From the NCBI GenBank assembly GCA_037447655.1, contig JBBHKE010002900.1, positions 126,001-186,000 of the forward strand: a DNA stretch of 60,000 bases, given 5' to 3'. Source of the DNA: Zygnema cylindricum (lineage: Eukaryota; Streptophyta; Zygnematophyceae; Zygnematales; Zygnemataceae). The position numbers and the translations under genes were made by a program. The notes under the pieces are model-generated. The model was not told the DNA's origin, made no database searches, and saw only the letters and a program-made list of their open reading frames with translations. Of this stretch, positions 40,346 to 54,700 are shown in pieces (the stretch's first letter is position 1; each line of letters opens with the position of its first letter).

Positions 40346-41014
40346 TCGACCTGCCATTCGACAATCCATTCTCCATTTGACAAGTATGCATCTCCAAAGT
40401 TTGTTGCAAAAGATTAATCATATAATGACACGTGGCAAATTAGATGCCACTTTTTGGCGTTTTTCTCTTCTCCTTTGTCGCTTTTCTGTGCACTTTCGAC
40501 CGTTCGATTATCTTTCGACGTCTGCGATGTGAAATTCTCATTTGACTTTGTGCGATAGTTTCAGGTCACAGAGGCAGCCGAAGCCAACATGGAAGACTTC
40601 CAAAGAGGAGATCACAGCTGTACGGTAGTGGATTTTGTGGTGTATAGAAGTTCCTTGTTGCACTTCTTATTTATGAAAAAGTACATCTTTTCCGATTATA
40701 TATGTCGTGAACTCTTTAGATTCCTCTCATGTCATTTTTTATTGTTTCAGGGCAAGTTCAGAAGTTAGGGCTTAATGCAGTAACACTGAGATAAATTTTG
40801 ATGAATGTCGAATTATGTCTCACTTCAGCTCTGTTTATTAAATAAAAATTTACTAGCATGAATGTAACCTGCCTCTCTGAATCCCTTAAATGTAAACTGA
40901 TTCTTTCAGTTTCGTTATTCTTCGTCTCTATCTTCACACACAAATCTTGCTACTTCATTTCTGCTGAACTGCTATCTTAAAGGGACTGCAGAAGGCGTTT
41001 GAAGCTTCAAATCC

Positions 41015-44000
41015 ATGGCTGCCTTCGCAGAGAGCTTGTTTTCAGTCACAACAGGAAACTCAGGAAACTATACTAGTTTCAGTAGTTCTCCTGGAGCTGG
41101 TTCTCCTTTTGAATGGAATCTCACCAACGGAGGAGCTCTGTTCCTTGCAGTAATGGTCAGTTTTTCTCACAATATTCGTTAGGAATAGCAGGGCTACAGT
41201 AAGAATTGATTTTGGTAAAATTCATTTTCTTTCTTGCGCATATATGAAGTAATTACTGCAATCATGTGTGTATTTTTTTTCATCCTTGAGGTCTGTACAC
41301 TTTTAGAGTCAGTTAACTTCACAACCTCTACCTTGTAGTCTCACCAGCTTTTGCCTTTTTTTTTTTTTTGCTGCTATTCCCTGATGTTCTAATTATTTGT
41401 GTCTTATTGACACCGATTTGGTTTATGGATTCTTCTTTGGCTTATCATTCCAGTGTGCCCTACTGGCCAACTCAGCCGGTGTTGGAGGCGGTCCATTCTA
41501 CATGCCACTTTTTCATTCGGTATGGTTCCAGGCTTTAGTCAATTAATTTATACCTGTGATATTATTCTATACCATGCATAATACGTACTATAGTTGTCGT
41601 TTAATCCATACATTCTATATCATGCATGATAAGTATTATTGTTCTTGTCTTGCTTTATATGTATTATTGTTGTCGTTTAATTTGTACACTACTGTGCTAT
41701 TTTATATCATACATAATATGTACTAATGGGGTCTAACATATGCTATTATTGCATATTATATTTTCGAAGCTTTTGTTAGTTTTTTTCTTACAGTGATTAA
41801 GTTTTTAGGGATTCAGGCGTCTCCTAAGTTTAAAAATATAAAATTACTAGAGGAATAAAGAATTAATTAAGTCACCCAGATTGTAGGTTATTGCCAGTCT
41901 AAAGGCTCTTTACAGCTACGTGTCATCATTGCAGGTTTAACGGTCGAGTCATAATACTATTATCTGGACTACTGGTCTAGTAACAGGATTGGCTGTTTGA
42001 AAGTCGTGCTGGATTATCTTGGTAAATCTTGCATCGGCATTGCCAGTGCTTTTTCACTTTGAATGTAACTGGATGCAAGTTTTCAGCATAATGTTACCGG
42101 AAGCAGTCCTTTAGAGTTTGTTTGCCAGCTAGGAGTCCTGTTTTTTTTATATATATATGCTGCAAATAGCCTGACTTTTGATGTGTCCCATATGCTCAGG
42201 TGTTGGGCTTTGATATGAACTCCTCGACTGCTTTGTCGCACACCATTGTAGCAAGCAGGTAGGAAAATCTAAGCTGATTTATGGCCTCTGGTTGCATTTA
42301 TTAGCATCCTGTTTATCCGCTTAGTGCTATGATTTGAGGAGTTCCTCCCCAGACGTGGCTGTTTTTTACTTGGGATGTCAGAGTAGATTAGATGGGTGAT
42401 GAAAGTTTTGACTTATTTGTACATTACAAGCAACTTATTGCTGTCGTATTTTGTTTGAGAGATTCAGCCCAGCTGTCCTGAATTCATCAACGATAAGCTG
42501 ATGCAATTTTGAAAAAGTGAAGTTGATCCCTGTGTGTGTTTGCACGTTATGAAGGATAAGATTGTTTTTCAGCTTTTCACAGGTAGAAGGAGAATTATCA
42601 TGTTCTCTCCTATAGAGTCAAAATACTCGTCTTCTCCGTTAAAATGGCCAGAACAACAAGGGACAACTAATTGAAGGAAAATGCTTGGGAAATTTGTGAA
42701 CAGTGCTATTGCAAGCTCCTTTTATGGAATCTTTCAGCGAAGCCCTGTGGACCCTGGTGCCCCTCTTATCGATTTTACCCTGGCGCTTACATTTGTGCCA
42801 GCTCTTCTCGTGGGCACTGGCATCGGGGTCATTTTCAACACCATGGTTCCCAATTGGTTCCAGACTATAGGCCTCGTTCTTTTGCTTTCTTTTGTTATCT
42901 ATAAGACCGGCACGAAGGCAGCTCACGCATGGAAAAATGAAAATCGAGCTAAGAATCAGCAGGTGAGAGCATTACATCTGTTGTTAAACTTTTGCCAAGT
43001 CTAGTTATATGCCCAATCAATCGCTAAATGAGTTCAGGAATCTCACGCAAGATGTTGATGAGCTTTAGATATGGCCATTTTGTACATTATGCCTTTTTAT
43101 GTCACTCATGTGACCTTTGAACTGTTGACTTTTCTCTCTCCGAAGATTGTCCTTCATAAGGATGAGGAGCACGATGAAGAGGAGCCTCATTTGCCCAGCG
43201 TGTACGGAAAATCAAGTCCATTGAACCAAGGATTAATACACCTTAAGGAGTGTAAATGGTCCGAGGCCAGTGGGGACGCCATGAATGAGATCAATACTAT
43301 TCGACAGTGGTTGCTGGTTCATGGACTGGCAGATGTCCAAAATCACATTCGTACTTCATGGTTACCTCTTCTCAGTATCGTCGGTGTGTTTTCCAGAGCC
43401 AATTTTTTTCTCTTCGGCTACTAATTTATATATTTGAGGGTTTTCTAGTGTAATATGCTCAATTAATAACCCTTAGCTCATGCACTATGGTATGAGTGAT
43501 ACAATTTGCTCATTGGCGAATTAACTGATTATGTCCATTTTAGTTGCGTAGAGAAAGGAAGAACAGTATTTACGATATTTAATGTGTATGACGGATAAAA
43601 TGTATATATCTGGGAAATTTCAGTATCCTCCAGAAGCAAGACCAGACAGAAACAGAATGTGATAGAGATAAGAATTTGTTGTTTCTCTAACTTGCTAAGG
43701 GTTAAGGCGGGAAATGCAGCCTTATGGGTGGTATTCCTTGGACTTAAACTTGGAATGTCTCGCAGCGAAAAATGTACCCCACCTTATTTCGAATTCTGGG
43801 GTGGTCAGACACTCATTTGTGTCGCTGTTACTATTGCAGTCGTATTGAAACAGGTATAACTTTCGGGCCTTTTGCTGCTAATAAGGGAAAAGGAGACGGG
43901 AATGTGAACTGTTTAAAATTGCTTGAGCTAAACATGGCCTCATAATATTTGTGAGATGTTTGTTTCCGTACATGCCTATTGTTAAGATACATTGACAGGG

Positions 44001-45641
44001 AGCAGTTTTTTTGCTTGTGTATGGAATCGCATGAATTGATCATTAACAACTTTTCAGAAACGTTTATGAATTGATGTTGGCAAGTTGATTCCCTAGAGTT
44101 GTTCTTAGCCTTATGATTTTTGCTCAATGAATGTCCTTAAAATTACCTCTTATTGAGAACTCGCTTTTTATCTAGATTGGGACAATCGACTCCTCATGTC
44201 TGTATTTGTTGACAAAAAGTAGTATACCTTACTGAGAGCAAGTGTTGTAAATTGTCTCTTCAATTAGGTGAGAGAACTAAAATGTTGTGAGGACACTATG
44301 GATAGTGGAATGCGTCAACTTCTTTTGGGTAATAATAACGAACGTACGCAAGCACAAGGAGTTGGGAAACTTCTTCAGGTACTGTCCTTTTCCTTGTTGA
44401 CAGAGTTGATTTCTGTTGGAACAGATCCTCGTTTTTATTTAGTTAGTTTCTTCGCCTGGGAAAGTAACTGGCATTTACTGCCGAAAGTAAACATCATTGT
44501 CAATAATTAATGTGATGCTGGTTTGTGCCCAAGAAAAGAGTCATTTTTTAAAATTTGGTGAAAATTCCTGTTCTTTTCTTCAAATCTAGATGCGGTTGAA
44601 ACTTGTATCGGCCGGCTTTTTACGATCCGATACAGCTCAGAAGGAAATAATGTCGTTTTCTTTTCTTACTCCCACATATTTAACGTTCGGGTTTATTTAA
44701 GATTTTTTTTTTTTGTTTTGTTTGTGGAGAATTTTCCAGGCGGTAGCCATTATGATTGTGGCAGGAGCCACAGCAGGCCTTCTTGGAATTGGAGGGGCAC
44801 TGATTTTCAAGTAAGGGATTTTTTTCTTTACATTTCAAGAAAAGGATTCCCTTTTTTTCTTTCATGTTAGCAGCTCAGTTTTGGTGTTTCTCTTCTCTTT
44901 TTGCTGATTCTTATCCTCATGTGTGTGTCGGTTGAGAGAACAAGTCTGGGGATAAATATGTAGTGATGCCTCTTCCTAATGATTTTTTTTTGTCTGTGTT
45001 ATATCTTAACAGCCCCTTCCTTCTGGCTATGGGAGTCCACCCTCAGGTACTGTTTTATAAGGAATAAGCAACAGTCACAAAAGCCATAGTTTCTGTTTTT
45101 ACACTGCTAATGGCAAGTGTTATTTCGAGATCAATCACCTTATTGAGAGCGTGAAATGAAGTTACTCACAAACTGATTAAACTGCATGGTGGTGTATTTT
45201 TTCAGGTCACTGCTTCAACAGCAGTGCTTATGATCCTATTTAGCAGCAGTACTATATCACTCTCTTTTTATTTTCAAGGAATGCTTAATACCAGCTTTGC
45301 AACAGTATTTGCACCCAGCTGCTTTGTAGCTTCCTTGGTGGGAGTTACTGTGGTCGGCAATATCATTAGGAGAACAGGTAAGGCTCGTATGTCCTATTAA
45401 GTTGAGGAAATGATTTGACTTTCTTTGACATTTGCTTGTTATGGTTGCTTTTTTGGGTTAAGATTTAATGATATTTTTCCTCCTGGTTTGACTTTCTGCA
45501 GGACGAGCGTCAATCATCATCATTATTTTGGTTTGCCTGATTACGTTCGGGACACTTCTCACGGCAGTTCTAGGAAGTATGCGGGTATATGAAGATTTTA
45601 GAACATGGCAAAACATTGGTTTCAAAGGTTTCTGTGAATGA
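41015..45641 (+). CDS. TauE/SafE-family membrane permease
   Basis: Eleven exons (41015-41155, 41454-41519, 42200-42258, 42704-42962, 43146-43385, 43707-43853, 44268-44378, 44740-44810, 45013-45046, 45206-45377, 45502-45641) join in phase to 479 aa. TauE/SafE proteins are polytopic anion or sulfite exporters with two repeated lobes. The signature glycine motifs are in both lobes: SAGVGGGPFYMPLF (about 54-67) and LLGIGGALIFNPFLLAMGVHPQ. Other blocks are STALSHTIVAS, FVPALLVGTGIGVIFN and a final hydrophobic helix before FKGFCE. A charged loop (about 150-215, with HKDEEHDEEE) separates the lobes, as in eukaryotic members. An in-frame TGA just upstream of the ATG at 41015 supports this start; an AG at 40992 suggests a 5' UTR intron. 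The substrate cannot be told from sequence. Confidence 0.92.
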
Positions 45642-47307
45642 AAGTTTGGGACATGAATGATCAATTCACGAGCGGGCCCTGCTTGTATAGTGCACTTTAG
45701 TTCTTGAGCAATCATTGCTCTCTAAAAGTTCAACATTGTAAATTAGGATCTATAATGTAGCACATTCACACTATAAGCTGATTTGGGTGAATATTCCTGT
45801 TACTGATGTGAAATGAAATGAATTGGTGTGTTTTCTCTCTGTTCCAAATTTAAGCATGGTACTTTGAATACCATCACAATGTGTACTCCAGTTTTATAGA
45901 AACAAATAGCCTGATGAAAAGTTTTTTGCACCATTAATGAATGCATGGTGTACACCATCATAATATCAGTTGTCACCACTCAGCATGATGCCACAGAGCT
46001 TTAACAAGGTCAACTTCCATTGCCTTCAGACTTTATAAAAAACCTTTTGCACTTGTTTTGCGCAAAGACAATTGTACATGTGACAGAAGATGTATTGTAG
46101 ACATTTTGAGTAGCATATCACCTTGAAATCCAGCATGTGCATTGAAAAAAAAACCGGTAATGATTTGGAAGTCGGTATTAATCAAAGGTAATTGAAAACA
46201 TCTACCTAGCAATCTCACTATCACTTGCAGAAGGTTTCTTTTGAAAAAATAGTAAACTCAGTCACATCCTTCTCTGTCGTATCCTCATCCTCAGCTTAGA
46301 ATTGTAAAGTGCACAAAACAATCTCACCACTTTTATGTTTTCGACTTTATGTTGAATTGATGTTGAATTTCTTGGTATTTTTTCCAAGTTCACTTTATTA
46401 TCCATGCAATATGGAGAACTTTTGAATGGTACAGGAACAAACACTACATAATAGTTTTTGTCTATAAGAAATTTTTGATCTTAAAAATGCGATTGGACAA
46501 ATCATACAGAAAATTTTCTGAAATAATCTGCAGAAAGGAAAATTGAGTATGTTATTTTCACTGAAAAGAGACCACCTGTGTAAGCTTCTGTTATCTGCGA
46601 TAAAAGGAGTATTTACTGCTATAGTCAAAATACTAGACGAGTATAACCGAAATTTTAAGTGTAAATTCACAGTCAAAATTGCTTAATTGAACTTCCAGAA
46701 AAAAGGCTTCCTATGGCAATTATTACCAAATCCGATGCATTCCAAAGAGCCTATCTCATCTTGTGCTATCCTAAAATAAAAATCAAGGTTATAAAAAATA
46801 AAAAAAATCGAATCCTCGGGAAGCGTTTTCGATTTCCAATGAAGTGTTTAACTTTTCGGAGCCGGACCCTCGTGGACGTGATAATCACTCTCTCTTCGAA
46901 CCAAAGGTATTTCGAGAGGAGAGGGAGCTTGAGATTGACTAACTTCTGGACTGTAATTATCGGCTTTGTTGAGATGATTACATCTCGGGCAGAAATAAGT
47001 GATATACGGAAAATCTTCCTTTCTCGCGAGTCCTGTTTTGCAAACAAAATTACAAAAATGAGTGAACCAGAAGAAACAAACGAAATAGGAAAACCTGGTT
47101 TTCTACCAGAGTAAATAACCCGAATAACCACGGCAAACTCCGACATTCCATCAATTTTGAGTGAAGTTTCAACCGAAAAACACCTAGATTACCACCATCA
47201 ACAGGAAAAACAGACAAAAACCAGATTCATAAAACTGAAATCATAAACTTTCATAACAAAGCTTACAAACCTTTCATAACAAAACTTACTTCATTTATTT
47301 TATGCAA
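45642..47307. other. Intergenic stretch downstream of the TauE/SafE gene
   Basis: No splice-compatible gene. Overlapping sense and antisense frames of 126-133 aa at 46713-47146 are mirror products of one low-stop stretch rich in Arg, Ile and Phe. I do not call either. Confidence 0.5.
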
Positions 47308-47844
47308 TTAAGCATCTGCAAGAGCAGCAGTTACCGCATCCACCAACACGGAAGACTCTACACCCCCTTCGCGCCACTTCCGAATCTGGTCATCTGTCAA
47401 ACCGCGAATACGCCCAATCCACTCATCCCTCCCGGCCCGGCTCTTGTCACCTCGACCTATGTTGACTCCATAGCGATTCAACTCGATATTATGGTACGAA
47501 TGGGCATAATGCCCCGTAATCCTGCCAACCTCATCGATCCTCATGTTCCGTAGACGCTCAATCGACAGAGCAGTCAACTGCTTACTGTAGGTGAACTGAG
47601 ATCGGATGTTGGTAGCTTGGCATGTATATTCTTGAGCGGCAGCCAAATCAAGAACTTCAGGTAGGGTGGCTGGCTCCCCAAGGAGAACCTTGCGGCTTTT
47701 GTCTGCCGCCCTGAATGAGGCTACTCTTTGAGCGATGGGAGTCTTGGTTTGAGTCTTGCCACGAATACTCTTTGGTGGGGGTCGGGGTGGTGGGATATGC
47801 GAGGTTCGAGTGGATGCTGAGGAGTTTCGTATGAGCGTGAGCAT
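47308..47844 (-). CDS. Orphan unspliced ORF, 178 aa, unknown function
   Basis: A single open frame of 178 aa, starting MLTLIRNSSASTRTSH. Its base composition is clearly richer in GC than its surroundings, and it reads like a real protein: a Pro/Arg-rich basic N-terminus (HIPPPRPPPKSIRGK), then a predicted helical region with DEVGRITGHYAHSYHN, GRDEWIGRIRGLTDDQIRKW and a C-terminus ending AVTAALADA. I do not recognise a family. Unlike its neighbours it has no introns, which would fit a retrogene, a transposon or viral capture, or simply a small gene. It could also be the last exon of a longer minus-strand gene. Confidence 0.5.
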   Translation of the reverse strand: MLTLIRNSSASTRTSHIPPPRPPPKSIRGKTQTKTPIAQRVASFRAADKSRKVLLGEPATLPEVLDLAAAQEYTCQATNIRSQFTYSKQLTALSIERLRNMRIDEVGRITGHYAHSYHNIELNRYGVNIGRGDKSRAGRDEWIGRIRGLTDDQIRKWREGGVESSVLVDAVTAALADA

Positions 47845-49063
47845 GTCTAAGAACTCGTCAAGGGAGAATGCACCTTTACTATAATTACAAAATCCACATG
47901 TCCACGATAGCCTCTAACCAACATCGAAATAACCAATCTTATCTCTATTTTCATCTTGGCTCGTCTCTCTATCAATTTCTGTTGTAATTTCCAACCCGGA
48001 AAGAAACTCCAACACCCCTCCACAAAACCTACAACAAACACCTTCGGTCCAAAAACAACTCCAATACTTTTACAATAAATGTCGTTGCATAAACACCACG
48101 TTGAGGAAGACACCTGGACTTGATGCTTTCTGCTTTTTTATAGAGGAAGGCATACCGCGAGGTCCGCCTTGATAAGGCTCTCGAGAATCCAATCCTACGC
48201 CTCATGTCGTGATGATGTTGGCAGTATTTGTGTGTTGTTGCAGCGAAAGTACACGACCATCCGTTTATTCCTCCAGTTCTGAAGGAGCAGCGAGGAGTGG
48301 TGGAGGGAGTGGTGGAGTCTTGAGGACGCGGTAACGTTGTCTGTTTTCCACGCACATTTCCACGCACATTTACTGCACATTGGGAAAACGTTTGATGTAA
48401 CGTTCATGATGTACAGTACAGTACCATAGCCAGCTTTCTGGGTGAAGAGGTTTGCCGCATCTGACTGATTGGGCCTCATGTTTTGCCGAAGCTTTACGAG
48501 TAAACTTAGAGGTACAGCCCAAGCCGTCGTGAGCTTTTGCCCTCAGGTCAGTAGGAGGAAGTTGAGGCGTAACAATCCCTCCTCTTTGATAGAGACGTTT
48601 GTTACTATTACTACTATTACTGCTAATACTAGATGATGCACATGATGTTGATGAAATTGCTTCAACTTCATTATCCTCGGGCCTGCAAATCGTTCATGGA
48701 ACTAAATGCTTCATTAATAATAATAGGAATAATAACAATAATAATAACAATAACAATAACAATAATAATAATAATAATACTTGCTGTCATAATAGTCACT
48801 GAAGTAATAATATAACTATAATAATAACAGCTGTAATAACTATAACTGTAATAATAATAACTGTAGTAATAATAACTGTAATACTAATATTAACGATAAC
48901 AATAACAGTAATGGCTGATATAAAATTAACTGTGAAATTTTTTGTGTGAAAATACCGGAGCGGAATACTTAGATTTTTTAGTATATTTAGTACATTTAGT
49001 ACATAATAATAACTGGAATAATAGTAATAATATTATATATAAAAATAAAAAACGCCAATGTAC
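47845..49063. other. No confident gene; includes AAT/AAC repeats
   Basis: An AATAAC/AAT-type simple repeat runs from about 48717 to 48870. A duplicated 'tttccacgcacat' word lies at 48349-48370. A minus-strand AG followed by PRIMKLKQF near 48685 could be an exon following the candidate at 49064-49182, but support is weak. Confidence 0.5.
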
Positions 49064-49182
49064 CTGTCCAAATCCGGAAGGACAGGCAAAATTTCGACTG
49101 CTTCAAGATCTGGATTCGATGGGTGAACAGGTCTTCGGGCAGCCACTTCAAAGTCTCCTCAATAGCCTCAATTTGAGATTCT
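49064..49182 (-). other. Candidate internal exon, minus strand
   Basis: The minus strand reads GTGCAG, then a 39-codon open frame (ESQIEAIEETLKWLPEDL, then FTHRIQILKQ and more), then the donor GTACAT. Composition is coding-like and GC is higher than around it. The LP-x-D-L-x-x-x-R spacing faintly recalls the QCR7 family, but the match is too weak to name it. No certain partner exon was found. Confidence 0.35.
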
Positions 49183-49627
49183 CTGCACTCAAGGGGAAAG
49201 AAACATAAGAAGAAATTAGGTGTAATTCTATAAAGAACTAGCTGTGAAAAGCTGCTTGAGAGAGCCCAAAAAAACTGTTTTGTTTGATATATATGTCCAC
49301 AATATTTATGAATTGAGACTGTTTTTTAACATTTTTTATGATTTATGAACAAGCGGAGCAGCAGCATAGGATCCATTACCTCATGACTTCTTTTGCCAGT
49401 TTTCAAAAATATTCGAACATACATTGGCATGGCTCACTTCACTAATTATCAATTCCACATATCGATTAAATAAATATATGAACATATAAATAATGTGCAT
49501 CCATACTCGAATTCAACTTGAGACTTGAACCTGGTCCCGACATACTATGTACTAGTCGGCCGTCTTATCCTATTATCTAATACTTGTGTCTGCCTATATG
49601 GGGTTTAATAGTTACATAAATGTATAT

Positions 49628-50182
49628 TAAACCGTCAATCGCTATTAGAGTAAAGGAATAAATAGCGTAAAAAAAAATTAGCGTTATTAACACTAATCAG
49701 GAATTTTTTTTTTTTGAAAAAAATATATATATACTAATTAATCCCTAACTGTATTTTGGGTTGTCCTGAATAATAAATACCCGCCCTTTCGATGTCTACA
49801 GTAATATGTGTATTCGTACAAAATCTGACAATTCGTACGCCGTCGCGCTGTTCACACGGTCGACGGATGAACATATGAGAACGTGATTTTTGTCGACGAG
49901 TTTGCGTCTCTTTCTTCCAGTGCACATTCACATGTGTGCGCAATAATGTTAAGTGTATTTTTATGCTTTTGTAATTCAAAAAGTACCATTTCGTACGGAG
50001 ATACCCTGTCCGTACGCCACACTATTTCCATCACAGTGTACTTCCACTATTAACGCTAATTGAAAAAAAAACCTAATTAGAATAATGGAAAAAATAGAAT
50101 TATGGATTGTATTTCAGGTTTTTTTTTTTGAAAAAAGGGCACCGAATTGGCGTTATATACTCTAATAGCGATTGACGGTGTA
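49628..50182. mobile_element. TA-flanked MITE, family 1
   Basis: The left end ACCGTCAATCGCTATTAGAG (49631-49650) and its exact inverse at 50160-50179 are flanked by TA at 49628-49629 and 50181-50182, with one mismatch next to the left TA. Length is 555 bp, near-identical to the copy at 965-1510. The interior has the family blocks cgtacaaaatctgac, gtcgacg, cacattcacatgtg and tacgccacactattt. No coding ORF. Confidence 0.85.
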
Positions 50183-51426
<1,244 letters not shown>

Positions 51427-51731
51427 ATTGTGTCGGAACGGGAAGTACATTTATCAATATATACTATCAGTTGCTTTTTTTGCCATTAATCAGTTCCTTT
51501 AACAATGGAAAATGAAATGTAATTACAGCCAAAAGTGGCAGAACAAAAGCTATCTGACCGATCTGTAGAAAGTACTTCGCAAAACAGCATGCTTCGCAGC
51601 TGATCAAACTATTCTCTGTCCTCGAACTATTGAACAGGAGAGCCACTATACAACAGGAGCTGCATTGTAATGTGGGGAAAAAAACAACAGGAAAAAAAAA
51701 AAAAAAAACGAAAAGATGACAATTATTTCAG

Positions 51732-54700
51732 CTACATGCATATCTCTACATCCTTGCAGTCTGGAAGGGCCACATCAACAATTACTGGGACGATCTCTTC
51801 ATGTAAGCGACAAAATTCCTTAACTGCAAATGGTGAAACTTCTCCATCCGAGGTCACAAGAAGGCCAATTGCACGTAGTTTCCGAAGATGTTGCCCCACT
51901 GGAGACTGCCACGGGGCATCCCACCAAGCATAAGGGAGGAGGGGAGTCAATGCACATTGACGCTTTTGTGCGAGACAGGTGAGAGAGCCTCCAAAGGTAT
52001 GCCATGCGTATCCTCTCCCACTTTGTCTTTGCAAGCCTCTGTCCAAAATATGCCCTTGGAAACTGCTGTGAAAGGTGAATCCTTTGTCATCACCATCGTC
52101 TCCTGCACCATACAGTCGAATGTAAGGAAATCAAATCAAATAAATCAAATCAAATCAAACAAAGTCAAATCGAATGAAATTAAATCAAACGCAATCACAA
52201 CAAATCAAATTGAATCAAAATGAATCAAATCTGAATCGAAAAAAATTGAATGAAATCAGGACAAGAGGTGCATAATAGGTTCAAAACATTGCAGGATCAT
52301 CCATTAGGAAAAAGAAAATCACTAATTCTGACAACACTGGAAAAAAAGAAACAACAACCAGAATGAAAAACACCACCGGGATAAGCACATCCCTCTGTCT
52401 CCTTTCCCTTGCACTCCCCCACCCGTCTCCCCTCTCCACTCTCTCCTCTCCCCTCTCCCCCTTGCTCCCCCGCTCCCCCGCTCCCCCTCTCCCCCTGGAT
52501 CCATCTCCCTTCGCCTCCCCCTCCCCACCCCTTTCCCTCCCTCCCTCTATCTGTCTACCTCCCCCATAGTCCCTCTCTCCTCTCCCTCCCTCCCTTTCTC
52601 CTTCCTGTCTCTGTTTCTCCCTCCCCTTTCAAAAAAGGTGAACACCACTACATGTGAACCCAACCCCTATTAATGTGAACACGGAAAGACATAGAAAAGT
52701 AACAGAAAAGTTGTACCCAATCGTTTTGCGGCTGCCAGAGATGCCGCCAGCTGGGCGAATGTGGTGGCCACTCGTGACCCGGCTCCCGACACAAAACCGA
52801 GGCGAGCTCGAGCCGAGAGAAAGAATTCCACAATGGCTACCCAGCGAGGGAGAGGACCCCAATCCTCGACTCGACTGGCGGGAGCCTGTCAACATTTCGC
52901 TGTAACGTCAGCCTTTTTTGGTCCTGTTTCTGTTTCTGTTTCTGTTTCCTCCACGTGTTACACTTCTCTCTTCTGACAACAAGAAGTTTACAAAATTCAA
53001 TTTTCATTTCTGCCATTCTTTAATGTGACTTACTGTAAAATATGTGGAGCTCATAGTACTTATATTGGGATGCGCCTTCACAAACTTGTTGAAATCGAAC
53101 TTAATCACCTGTTCCCCGCCAAGACATGACCTTACACCAATCAGAACCTCACAAGTAAAACATGACGGACAATGTTTTTACTTTCACATCCATATTTCAG
53201 TTTTCATAGCAAACATTCCCATAGGAAGAGACTTCTAAACGATAACAAAAGTCCTTCCCGATTAAAAAACTTTTCATCCCACCTCTGCCTGCTTAGTCAA
53301 CAGCGTTGACATTTTATCAGCTGCCTCTGGTGTGTCTGATATTACGGCGACACGTGGCAGTCTATCGTCTTTCCACAGAGTCTTGTTTTTAAGAGAATCC
53401 ATGACACATCGCGTCGCAGCTTCGATGGTGCTCAATACTCTGTAAAATGTTCAAGCAGTACCATTCTTAGGCCTTCCTGGGATTTTGAGAATTTAAAAAG
53501 TTTCCGCCATTTCAGGATTCTTTCAAAAATACATCATGAGACTCTCTGCCGCCAATACCTTACAAAGGAGAAAGTACACAGCTAGCAGTTCAGTTTCTAC
53601 AGAAGAGGAAACACAAGAATGACAATCAAAGACAAGAATGCAGGGCCTTTTACAATTTTTGACAATTATACTTCCATTTAATCACACGACAACAGAACAG
53701 TAGCAGCCAATCCTCTTTTGACAGCAAAGACTAAAAATTGGAATGGGACAGAAAGAAATCTGACTGACTTTCCATGACGAATATGCAGAACGATGTCGGG
53801 ATCCTCCCCATCATGTAACATCCATTTAATGGCTTTGTTTATGACTGGCTTAGGAGTCAACAATGCTCTTGAAAGTTCTCCAAAGAGATTTCCTCGTGAA
53901 TGAGGATTTGATTGTGAACCCATTAGGGCCCTCGCCAACAATCTCATTGGAGGGTGTCTGTTTTTCAAAAACCATTGCAAACCCACAGAATCTGTGGCAT
54001 CTGCGAACCTGAAAATAATATATAACATAGAAGTCAATGCAGGCTCATAAACATAATTAAGAAGAAGTCATATTTAAGGAAGGAGGTTACAGGCACTCTT
54101 AGAATCAAAGCGAGAATGTAAACTCAAATGCCAACAGAGAACTTGTCACAAGGAAAAAGGAAAAAAAGGGGAAAGCAAGGTATATATGTATTCGAAAAAT
54201 AACTTGCTTCATTTCAATACAAACATAGCAGAGAATTGGCGACTAACTCATAGGTACCAAACGGACAACCAACAGCCAGTTCAGTAATTTAGCATGTGTA
54301 TGGTTGCTAAAACAATGGACCAGAACAAATAATTACCAATTATTTTACAATGTTCGCCCTATTGGTCTGAACATTACTCGTAGATCAGAAAACTGCTGAT
54401 TGACTTTGTCCTGTTTGTGAGGTAAAACCTCACTTCTTGCTTTGTAAAATGGAAATCGGTTTACAAGAAATAAGGGAGAGGCCATGAGAACTGACCATAA
54501 AACTGGATTCTTCCACATTCTCCAGTCCTCGCATAACACTTTGGAGCTCTTAAGACGGCTAAAATAATCTATTCTCATAGTGAAGGGTCGGCCGTGGCGA
54601 GAAGAGCATCCATTTTTTACCCAGAGCTGCTTCACTTCCTGCATGCTTATCATTTCTGGAAAGTAATCGAGGTAGTCGCCAAACGGGAAAGAAAGTTGTC

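Noticed and set aside
46713-47146. 133-aa plus ORF and overlapping 126-aa minus ORF
   Set aside because: They overlap almost fully in opposite directions, resemble no family, and have no splice context. One low-stop stretch explains both.
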